Shown: positions 20,501-30,168 of the stretch, one piece after another
Layout of the letters: each line of letters opens with the position of its first letter
How positions within the stretch are numbered: the first letter of the stretch is position 1
Assembly: GCF_022605725.1 (NCBI RefSeq)
Contig: NC_065560.1
Span: 19,955,052 to 20,019,051, forward strand
Source: Anthonomus grandis grandis
Taxonomy: Eukaryota > Arthropoda > Insecta > Coleoptera > Curculionidae
Length of the DNA: 64,000 bases
Direction: 5' to 3'
Program-made: the position numbers and the translations under genes
The notes under the pieces: model-generated
The model's input: only the letters and a program-made list of their open reading frames with translations
Told to the model about the DNA's origin: nothing
Databases searched by the model: none

Positions 20501-20648
20501 GACGTTGCTGTAAAGATTTTAAAACTCGATCCAAGTTTTAAGAGAACTTAAAGCTTTGAAATACCAGCAATACGTGGATTACAAAAACTAATTTAATTTT
20601 ACTTTAAAATTTATTAAAAGAAGATTAATTTTAATATTTTGAGATATT
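20501..20648. other. Short AT-rich spacer
   Basis: No feature recognised. Confidence 0.3.
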
Positions 20649-21455
20649 AACCATATTATATATAGCAACCTAGAAGAAGGGATTGTTAAGGGTAGGTTTG
20701 GGGAGTTTCTCATTGAATATAAGAGGTACGTTGACGATATTTTCATTGTCTGGAATGGCCAGAAAGAAGATTTGACAAATTTTCTTCGTTTTGTGAATTC
20801 TTTGCACCCAAAGATTTCTTTTACCATTGAGGAAGAACAAAATGGTAAACTGCCATTCCTAGACCTCCTTATAGAAAGACTCAATAATAAACTAATATTT
20901 GAAATATATCGTAAACCCACAACTACTGATAATGTCATTCAATACGCGATTATTTCTCCCTATCCATACAAATTTGCCTCCTTCAATTCTTTCTTTTACA
21001 GACTTTTTAACATCGCCCTGTCAAAGGAAGCGTTTGCTAAAGAGCTTAATATTATAAAACATATTGCTTTTAATAATGGATTCCCACTTTACTACTTAAT
21101 TAACAAATTATACTTTAAGTTCTTAAATAAATACAGGTTGACTTACAATCTTCTTCATGAGAAAGACGACAAAAAGTCCTTTAGATCTTTGTCCTTTTTC
21201 GGCTCAATTTCATTAAATTTAGCTAAATTTTTTAAGACCTCTAATATCAAAATCGCTTTCAAAACCGCGAATAATTTAAAAAAACAGTTAGTGAGCGTGA
21301 TAGACAAGGCAAATGTCTTTTCGAAATCAGGGGTTTACTCTTTGAAATGTGGGGATTGTGACGCTGTATATATTGGCCAATCTGGAAGAAAAATTTCTAC
21401 ACGCGTTAAAGAACATGTAGCGTTTTTTGAGAAATTTAAAAATACAGACAGATAG
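20649..21455 (+). pseudogene. Penelope-like element: RT end plus GIY-YIG endonuclease
   Basis: A frame open from 20649 to 21455 begins inside the RT: NHIIYSNLEEGIVKGRFGEF, then YKRYVDDIFIVWNG with the catalytic YVDD at 20727-20738, then FTIEEEQNGKLPFLDLLIER and IYRKPTTTDNVIQYA, all standard for Penelope RTs. After a linker it ends GVYSLKCGDCDAVYIGQSGR KISTRVKEHV, the GIY-YIG-type nuclease typical of these elements. About 269 codons are uninterrupted, but the N-terminal RT is missing and the stop comes soon after the nuclease start, so the nuclease is truncated. A minus-strand relative lies at 46016-46700. Confidence 0.85.
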
Positions 21456-22318
21456 CAGTTTGAGCATTTATTTGACTAATACGGAAAGTTCCAATTAAAT
21501 TTAATCGATTTATTCATTTTTTCTTACACGTATTGATAATGGTATTTCAAAGCTCCATACTTTCCAAAAAAATAAATCGATTTTTAAAAAATGAGCAGCA
21601 ACTGGTATTACTTAACGTCATTCCAACCGAGAGCCTTATTCCAATTTGAAGAATTGAGGAATGCATCAAAACTTGTCCCGCTCAGAAACAAACTGAAAGT
21701 GTTGTTGTATCTTGCTGAATAGTCAATACCCACTCTATAGTGCCTTGCGGTATGTCTTTGATGGGCCACCCTGTATGTTACTAATAATCTCAGATACATT
21801 ATCCGATAAAATTCTTGCCCGACTCGGAGAGTAATTATAGTAAAGGTCGGGTATAGGTCTAAGAACGGTTTAATTACATTAATTGCCGCTAGAAATGTGT
21901 TGTCAGTAAGACCAATGTAGGGGGGAATCTAATCACTTTCCGAAAGCAAACAGTCAAAAGAAAGGTCTATTTCGATTGCTTTAAGTATTTTATTAAATCT
22001 GATTACTCGTTGATTGTTAGTCGCTAATATCTTATATTGTCATAAAAGACTGAAGTTTGTCTAGGACGTTGCAAAACTACGCTCATATACCCTTATTATT
22101 AGTAGTTTAGGAATTTAATGTCAAGTGTGTCAATCACTTACACCTTAGCGTCTTCTAAAGTAAGTTCCAATCTTGTGTATTATCTAAATTGTACTTTGTG
22201 GCCTCAAAAATGAAAAGAAATTTTTTCATAAATAATGCTTATCATCAATTACATTGGAATAAAAAACAAATGTAAAGCAAAAATTTTATGAGGGTATGTG
22301 CATGTAGCTTATGTGAAT
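21456..22318. other. Spacer, possible mariner end at 21768
   Basis: No coding call. CACCCTGTATG at about 21766-21776 preceded by GATGGGC looks like the right end of a CAGGGTGGCCC-type mariner or MITE on the minus strand, but no matching partner end was found. Confidence 0.3.
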
Positions 22319-23330
22319 AAAATTCAGCTAAAAGAAATCACTCATGACTGGAGGTCTTATGTAAACAGTAAGAACAGTGTAATTGGTATATCTAACATAA
22401 TGTATTTAAATGATATTCAATATTTTACTAGAGAACGATATCTAATGCTTTTGCTGCCTATTTTGACTCTGTTTTTGATGGTTCAAATTCCGAATGTTTT
22501 GATGGTCTGCATCAGGGTTTTGATGTTTTGAATTTATGCGAGGTTAGTTATGAGGATGTGTTGCTTACTTTTAAGAACCTTAGAGTTAATAAGGCGGTTG
22601 GCCTAGATAAAATACCATCATTTATTTTCAAGGGCACAAGCATGGAAAGAAGCTAAAATCTGTCCTGTATTTAAGAAAGGTGATAAGACGGATATTACAA
22701 ACTATAGGCCCATGTTACTTCTCTCCTGTCTGGCAAAAATTTTTTAGTCTATGTTGTCTAAATTATTATATTTCTCTGTGCAGCAAAAGATCATTGTTTT
22801 TTCACAAAACAGCATTGTTTTCAAAGTAGAACATCTATATCTACAAATCTCTGTGAGATACTCTGAGAGATGACATAATATATTGCTGGAGCTGTTGACA
22901 GGAGGTGCCAAGTTGATGTAATATATACAGATTTTGATAAGGCTTTCGACAGAGTGTCACACAGCATACTACTTCAAAAAATATATAATATATTGAATCA
23001 ATTTGAATTTCACCAAAATTTAACCAAATTATTTTCATCATACATGGAGATGAGACCACAGCAGATTGTCAGAAGAGGCCATGAGTGAAGTTGTTATTTT
23101 GCAGCATCGGGTATTCCGCAGGGATCCAACCTTGAGCCAATGCTTTTTCTTTTGTTCATTAATGATCTGGTTAAGGAGGTTAATGGTTCCAACACATTAT
23201 TACTTGCTGATGATCTTAAACTTTATTCTGTAGCCAACAGTATCTCTGACTGTCAAAATAGTCAACAAAACTTACAAAAGATATATGCCTGATCTATTAA
23301 AAACAAATTACAGTATAATATCGATAGTCG
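22319..23330 (+). pseudogene. LINE reverse transcriptase (Jockey/CR1-like)
   Basis: Blocks in order: linker NAFAAYFDSVFDGSNSECFD, then YEDVLLTFKNLRVNKAVGLD and KIPSFIFKG (RT motif 0-1), NYRP-like remains, VDVIYTDFDKAFDRVSHSIL with the first Asp, ASGIPQGSNLEPMLFLLFIN, and LLADDLKLYSVANSISDCQ with LADD at 23203-23214. Frame changes and stops occur between nearly all blocks, and about 60 codons around motif 1-2 are missing. The endonuclease is not present upstream and the 3' part after the LADD box is short. It differs from the LINE at 14812-16423 (LADD versus FADD, different loops). Confidence 0.75.
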
Positions 23331-23825
23331 GGGGAGAACTGCTGCTCGGCTTCTTTTCTAAATAGAGGGGGACAGAATTGTTTAATTGTGCCACTGAAGA
23401 GTACTAATGGACTGTACTTATTTATGTTGTATGTTTATCGAAGGACCACAGCTTATAGGGCGCTGAACCAATTAACTTAATAAATCAAACAAAAACTTTT
23501 ACAATACAAAATATGCTCATTTATTAGATCCGAAGACGAGAAAATGGAACAGTTATCCACAAAAGCAGTTGTAAACTATGAATTGTCTTTGCTGTCTTTT
23601 TGTATACTTAATTTTACCTTATTTATATACACTCACTTTGCTTCTTAGCAGGTAACTTTACTCACTTCTTACTAACTACTAACAATGGTGCTTATACTCT
23701 AGTTACAATAATCGAACTATGGCTACACGACGACCAAACTCATAACTAGCGACAATAATACAGGTAGTTTTAACTGAGTTTAGAGTATAAGGGTACTTAC
23801 GGACCTTCCTAGGTCACTAAAGGTG
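23331..23825. other. Spacer, nothing recognised
   Basis: No supported gene or repeat end. GC rises towards the tandem repeat at its right edge. Confidence 0.35.
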
Positions 23826-24250
23826 TAAAGAGAGAGAGAGATAGAGAGAGAAAGAGAAAAACCCGTCTTGGGTATTAGGGGTAATAGGGATAATAGGGAA
23901 AACTTCCGTGAGCAACTTCTCACTCCGATCGCGACAACGACTCACGACTCGACTCACACACTACTTCTCAACGACAGTGCCTCAACCTAACTGTGATAGT
24001 AACTCAACTCGACTGTGTACTGCAACTCTTGGACCAGTATTTAGCCATTAAGAATCTGGAGAGAGAGAGAGTCATATTCGGGTTTAAAAAGTAAAGGGAA
24101 TAAGGGTAACTCGTGAGCAACTTCTCATTTCGATCGCGACTACGACTCGCGACTCGACTCACACACTACATTTTGGGGGCAAAGACCCAACCTAACTGCA
24201 GTAACTGAGATCGACTGTGCAACTAACTTTGACCGTGTGACTTTTTTACC
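23826..24250. repeat. Imperfect tandem repeat of about 200 bp, two units, with GA tracts
   Basis: Each unit starts with a GA-rich tract (23826-23860 and 24059-24072) and contains GTGAGCAACTTCTCA (23909 and 24112), CGATCGCGAC, ACTCG and CGACTCACACACTAC, then CAACCTAACTG. The copies diverge by point changes and indels. It could be a short satellite or part of a duplicated LTR; no coding sequence lies in it. Confidence 0.6.
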
Positions 24251-24674
24251 AGCTTGGTTTACTTAGTGGGTATAAAGATGCTTAATAAGTGCATCTTTCA
24301 TCAACAAGGGATATGAAAAAGGGTTTAAGACCTTAGAACCTGACAGTTTTATGGCAATAAATATTGTTTATATTTGTTGTATTTAAAAGTTTGAAGCGTT
24401 TAAAAGTAACCACTTTAAATTGATAATTTTCTGACCTGTGGGAACCTTCTAGGGATCGATGATGTCCTTAAAATTAAGAACATAATCCAATTAAAAATAA
24501 ATACAACTCGATGACAGAAAAAGGTGTTGTTCGGTTGCAACAACCGATAAGTGTTTTGTACTTAGCTTCAATAGAAAGAAAGCGCAGTTAAATATAAACA
24601 TGGGTCCCGAAATGCACAGTTTTCAAGATACAGAGTGATAATTTTTGATTATTCTTAAAAAAATATTTACTCGA
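24251..24674. other. AT-rich spacer
   Basis: No feature recognised. Confidence 0.35.
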
Positions 24675-26489
24675 TTCTTTTGAAATTTGACAGTATTACT
24701 GGTTGTATTAAGAGGCTAATTTAGCCCTAATTAGATTAAAATTATAAGGTCCAGTGGCGTCCCGGGGGACATCTTAGCAAATATTATTGGCAAAAAATGT
24801 ACGCTATTGCCTTTTTTTCAACTTTAATATTTGTTGTTTGATTAAACATTTCAACCTTTACAACCTTTTTGCCTCTTATATTTTTTTCGTATCTCACTTC
24901 GTTTTTGACAAAAAAAAAATAACGTTTTATTGCACGCCACTGGACAAAATTGGTTAATTAATTTTTGGTAAAAAAATCACAGATGCCTTGGAAAACAAAA
25001 AATCAAAAACATTTTTAGGAGCTTTTTATTGCAATAACAACTACAACAAATGTTGGAAATGTCCACTATCCATTTCTGTACACCTTCTCACTCGACGAAT
25101 CATTAAACGACGCACTCGAGCTAAAATTCAAGTTCTATTTCTCACTTCTTCGCAAGCATTTACAATTTTATTTCTTAACCCTTCTATTGTTTATATGGGA
25201 CTAGCATAAACCCGGCTTTTAAGGTGTTCCCATAAATAAGAATCTATTGGATTTAAGTCAGGGGAGAGGGGTGGCCATTGAATTGGTCCACCTCTTCCAA
25301 CCCAATTTTCCCCAAAGGTGTTATTGAGATGAGTTCTAACCGCTATACTAAAATGAGGAGGAGTTCCATCGTGCATAAAAGTTATTTGATTACGTATATT
25401 TAGAGGAACTTCTCCCAGCAGTACGGGCAATTCTTGTTAAAGAAATTCTAAGTAAGATCTGCCGTTTAATCTTAAGGGTCAAGAGAAAGGCCCAATTAAA
25501 TTGTCACCAACAATACCCATCCACACATTTAAAGAAAATTGCTCTTGGTGGCGACATTGTACGTAAGCATGAGGATTTTCGCCACTCCATACATGAGTAT
25601 TATGAAAATTAACAATACCATCATGCCAAAATCCAGCTTCGTCCGTAAAAAGTATGGTTTTATTAGAATTTCTGTTATTATTAACTTTTTCGTAATACCA
25701 TTGGCAAAAACGCAAACGAGGCAGAAAATCTCTTGGTAGTAATGCCTGCACACGTTGAACATGATACGGATACAAAAGTTTTTCAGAGAGAACCTGCCAC
25801 ACAGTGCTGTTGGAATGATTATCCCCTAATCGAGCTGGTACTTACACCAGGATTTTCTTTCACGGCACGTAAAACTACCTTCTCAAACTCAGGCGTTCTT
25901 ACGGACCTCGGCCGGCCTCTATCATTGGTGAAAATGGCAAAACTTTCCAAGTAACTTTATTGTCAAAAACATCACGAAAAATAAATAAGAAAATTTACCT
26001 CTTTCCCGCAATCTACGGTCTACGCTTTCAAAGGTTTTACTATCTGGAAGTTGGGGAAACGCTTCTGCATACAGGCGTCTCGCTGAGATAAAAACTTTTT
26101 AGAGAAATTTCACCAAGAAAATTAGGTAAATAATTATTTTCTAGGAGAACTGACGCTTGTCAATGTCAAACCTCCATACAGAAATGATTTTTTGTTTTCC
26201 AAGGCATTTTAACCGAGTTTTGTCCAGTGGCATGCAATAAAACGGTTTTTTTTTGTCGAAAACGAAGTGAGATACGAAAAAAATACAAGAGGCAAAAAAG
26301 TTGCATTTTTAAATGCTTAATCAAACAATAAATATTAAAGTTGAAAAAAAGGTAGTGGCGTACATTTCTTGCCAACAACATTTGCTAAGATGTCCCCCGG
26401 GACGCCACTTGACCTTAAAATTTTAATCTAATTAGGGCTAAATTAGCTTCTTAATGCAACAAGTAATACTGCCAAATTTCAAAAGAATG
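24675..26489 (-). mobile_element. Mariner-like element with about 300-bp inverted repeats
   Basis: The left arm (24675 to about 24990) and right arm (about 26170-26489) are inverted copies. They share TTCTTTTGAAATTTG at the outside, then CTAATTTAGCCCTAATTAGA, GTGGCGTCCCGGGGGACATC, TTAGCAAAT and TTTTGTTTTCCAAGGCAT at the inside. Ends of the CAGGGTG type are not seen; the true termini may lie at CAGTGGCGTCCCG inside the arm, with similar flanks because the copy landed in another repeat. The minus-strand gene between the arms is a mariner transposase. Confidence 0.7.
25040..26050 (-). pseudogene. DD41D mariner transposase, interrupted by few breaks
   Basis: On the minus strand: VRTPEFEKVVLRAVKENPGV, then VWQVLSEKLLYPYHVQRVQA (end of the DNA-binding half), then ILFTDEAGFWHDGIVNFHNT with the first Asp, FSLNVWMGIVGDNLIGPFS and a stop. 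After about 50 bases in other frames it resumes VLLGEVPLNIRNQITFMHDG with the second Asp. WPPLSPDLNPIDSYLWEHLK carries the third Asp, 41 residues later. The tail RRCTEMDSGHFQHLL and stop is reached after another frame change and an in-frame stop. All three acidic residues are intact but the frame is not. A short gap near 25960-26040 separates the first helix-turn-helix remains. Confidence 0.8.
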
Positions 26490-27692
26490 ATGGAGAATTG
26501 CAGAAAATTAAACGGACAATGAGGAAACTCAACCAGAAACTTCAGGAATATGAAGATTATTATTTAATTATATTAAGTTATTTTAATTTTCAATTCTTTT
26601 AGGTACTTTAGAAATAATGGAATTTTCGCTACTAAAGAAAAGCAAAACTAGCAGTAGATAACTGTTGAGTAGTAATTCAAAAAGAACAATTTAATATTAT
26701 GATTATTTAAAACCTTCCGAATCTCAACATTGTGTTTTTCGGTATGAACTCTAGTTTAAAGCTGATACATTTCATGCCTTTTTAATTCACACAGGCCGGG
26801 TCAGAGGAGGCCGTAAAGATTTATGGCAATACAATAATATTGTCAACTAAATTAATTACACTCAGTATAAAACAAATAATTTCCACTGTTATGATTTCTA
26901 AACAATTAATAATTACTAATCAATTTCACAACTGAATTTGTAAAGTACAAAATGCAACCTTAGCAATTGTGCGTGTTCATTGACATAATTTTTAGGTACA
27001 AATACAAGCTCGAAATCTAGGGAAATCATCAGTTATTCGATATTCACTTCGTGCTGATCCTCTACCCCCTGGTTGGACCATAAACCGCTGGTCTCTGGAA
27101 ATCTGTGGTCTGGTGGAATACCCTTGTAAGGGGTAACTCTGCCCTTGGGGGAACCGACAAATTACCTGCAGTTACCCAGTCAGTCTCCTTCTCTGAGGGA
27201 AGAGTTGGCTCGGATAGCCAGGTTCCAAGGCACAATTATCCAAAGGGTCGGATTTAAAACTATTTCTTATTTGAAGTATTTTTACTGTTGATAACGCTCC
27301 CTTAGCTGAAAACCGATAGTCAAAGTTATACCCCATACTACCCTTGGCCTTTTGTGGTAAGGCCCTCGAAGCAATCGAATGATATCGGTTCGTCGCGCTG
27401 TTTCTCGTGCTCGTGCGTCGACGCGTACTTCGGAAAAAATCGTCAGGCTCTTCGAAGTTTCTGAGGAATCCGAGATACTTCGATGGTTGCTGGTATAATA
27501 TAAAGGAGGATTGCTTGGCGCGGAGAATTTATTAATCAAGCAACGTACCGCAAAATTTACTCACACCGCGCTCAGTATTTTATGTTCGCTTATCTTGTTG
27601 TCGTTCGTAGTGGTTGTAAAATCTTGTATTTCGTGCGTCAAGAGATACTATTTGTCATAAAATTGACCAAATCAAATTAGTGTTAAAGAAGA
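26490..27692. other. Spacer with a GC-richer island
   Basis: No coding frame is supported in 26490-26990. Positions about 27000-27260 are clearly GC-richer (for example CTGGTGGAATACCCTTGTAA and GGGTAACTCTGCCCTTGG) and look like the end of some inserted element, but no family could be assigned. Positions 27280-27690 probably include the hAT leader. Confidence 0.4.
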
Positions 27693-29043
27693 ATGGAGCG
27701 CTGGCTTAAAGGTGTTGCAAAAAATGTGGTTCGCTTGGATGATGCGTCAAATTCAAATCAAGGTGATATGACGGCGTCAAGTTCTAGTTTTATGGTTTCA
27801 AGTTCAAGTAGTAAAACATTTAATGACACACTGAAGGTGAAAAAACGAAAGTATGACGAATCATACATTAATCTCGGATTTGTTGATTCCAACGGCTCAC
27901 CTCTTTGTATGTTGTGCAGCAAACTCCTTCCTAATAGTCCGATGGTACCTGCTAAGATGCGCCGACATTTAGAAACTGTACATCCCGACTTCGAAAACAA
28001 AAGTAAATAATTTTTTTCTACGTAAAAAAGAACAATTGTTGTTCCAGCCACTGCATGCTGCATAGACAATCACTCGCGGTTATGAAAATGCCACCAAATC
28101 TAAAATTGGTTCTTGATGAGTCAGTAAAAATAAAAATAATTAATTTTGTCAAGTCACGTCCACTACAATCCCGATTGTTCTCAATATTATGTGAAGATTA
28201 TAGTAGCGATCATAAAACACTATTGCTCCATACTGAAGTGAGATGGTTGTCTCGGGGTAAAACTTTAACAAGGCTTTTTAAACTAAGAACAGAATTAGAA
28301 GCTTTTCTTACAGATGTTCCTTTTAATTTAAAAGACTGTTTGTCCGATAACAGCTGGTTAGCATTTTTAGCAGACATGTTACTTAACGCATTAAACCTGT
28401 CACTGCAAGGAAAACAGACAACAGTTTTCAATCCTAACAACAAAATAACTGCCTTTAAAAAAAACTTAGATTTTCGGATTACTTGTTTTGGTAAGAGAGA
28501 AATCGAAAGCTTTTCATTGCTAAGTGAGTTCCTTAGTCACCATAGTGTTAGTGATACAGAAATATTTCAAAATTAAATATTTGTTGAATTCGTGCAATAT
28601 CTCAATGATCTGCAAGGGACTATTGAATCTTACTTTCTTGAAGAACAGAATACAAACTCATGGATTCAAAACCCTTTTTCATCTAAATTGCAGAAGCCTG
28701 AAAATATGTCAAATCAGAACTATGAATCATTTCTAGAAATCACATCGGATACAAGCATAGAATCATTGTTCAAAACAATTTCACTAAATGATTTTTGGTG
28801 CAGGGTTCGTGATGAATATCCAGATGCTTCTGTGATGCTAACTTATCACAGAAGCTTTCAATGTTCTTCTGCCGTTCCCAACAATGGATTTGTGTGAAAC
28901 GGGATTTTCAGCATATACAGCAAAAACCAAATACCGCAATAGACTGGATACCGAACCAGACATGAGAATTCAACTTTCTTTTATCAAGTCTGACATTACC
29001 CAGTTGATGAGAAATAAAAAACAATTACATGCCTCGCATTAAA
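27693..29043 (+). pseudogene. hAT transposase (ZBED5/SCAND3-like group) with large internal deletion
   Basis: The first frame (27693-28010, MERWLKGVAKNVVRLDD...) contains a BED-type zinc finger: LCMLCSKLL with the Cys pair, then MRRHLETVHPDF with the His pair. The usual next 250 or so residues, with the first catalytic Asp, are absent. The gene resumes at 28055 with MLHRQSLAVMKMPPNL, VKSRPLQSRLFSILCEDY, LLLHTEVRWLSRGKTLTRLF, and ends after frame changes with KTKYRNRLDTEPDMRIQLSF. Those blocks are characteristic of this hAT group, which has also given rise to host genes. Here the deletion and breaks mark a dead, internally deleted transposon. The likely right end is CACTG near 29222. Confidence 0.75.
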
Positions 29044-29497
29044 TGAACTTAGTGTTATCATTTGCTTACTAACTCACTACTTTCTGTATATTTCTTTTTT
29101 TGTATGATTATTAATAAACAATTCACATATAACTGCTTTTGCTTTTAGTTTAGAGTTTATGGTTCCGTTAAAAATTTAGTTTTTTAAAAGGGTTCCGTCA
29201 CGAAAAAAGTTTGAGTAACACTGATTTAGACAAATGCTGGAACCCTTTTTATTTCTATTAAAATATATTAAAATATGCTTGAAATATTTTTATCTCTTAT
29301 GACACATAGGCGGACCAATACATATTGTGTTTTGATTAAAAACACATTTTTGGTTTATATACTTGCTAGTGACGTAATATTAATAAGAATACTACCTTAA
29401 TATGCAAAATAAGTGAAAATTCACTTCATTTCAGGCATCGAGTCTGGTTCAAGTTGTTCTGACTCAATTTTTACTAAGCTCATTTAGAGGCTCTAAC
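29044..29497. other. hAT 3' region and spacer
   Basis: It contains GGTTCCGTTAAAAATTTAG and a second GGGTTCCGTCACGAAAAAAG, then GAGTAACACTG near 29212-29222, a plausible hAT terminus. No matching left end was identified. The remainder shows nothing. Confidence 0.4.
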
Positions 29498-30168
29498 ATG
29501 AGTGAGGGTTCAGAGATTCAGGGGGAAGAGCAGCCAATTACAAATAGTGAGATTGACCAGACTGATAAGAACTTAACTGACATATTAGGCAATGATCCGT
29601 TGGCTATTAATAAAGTTGGGCCGGAGATCCACTCAGAAATCGCAAATAGGTGGACTAAAAGACTAGAGGTAAAGATAAAGACGAAAGAAGAATAAGTACC
29701 GGAAGAATTAAAGGCAAATAAGGTTGGAAATATGTGTAATTTTTACACTAGTAGACAAAAAATTACTTAAAACCCTTTAATTTTAAAATGGGTTAAAGGT
29801 TATAAATTACCTCTATGTAAAAAGCCTTTACAAACTAGACTACCTCACAATCATCTTTTCCAAAATTCACACATGCAAATTCAGAATAGTATTAACGAAC
29901 TAATTAATATTGATGCTGTATTAAAATCCATTAAGCATAAGGATCAATGTATTTCGAATTTCTTTTAAACCAAAAAATCTAATGGTTCTTTACGGTTTAC
30001 ACTAAACCGTAAAAACCTAATTAGATTTCTAATCGACCCACCTCATTTTAAATTAGAGGACCATAGAAGTGTCAAGGAATTAATTCATCTCAACAGATTT
30101 TATGCAAGATTAATTTAAGAAATGCATTTCTCTTTAATTATCTACTAAAAATATAGGAAATATCTTAA

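Noticed and set aside
20588..20938. 116-codon minus-strand frame
   Set aside because: It is a shadow opposite the Penelope RT and shows no domain.
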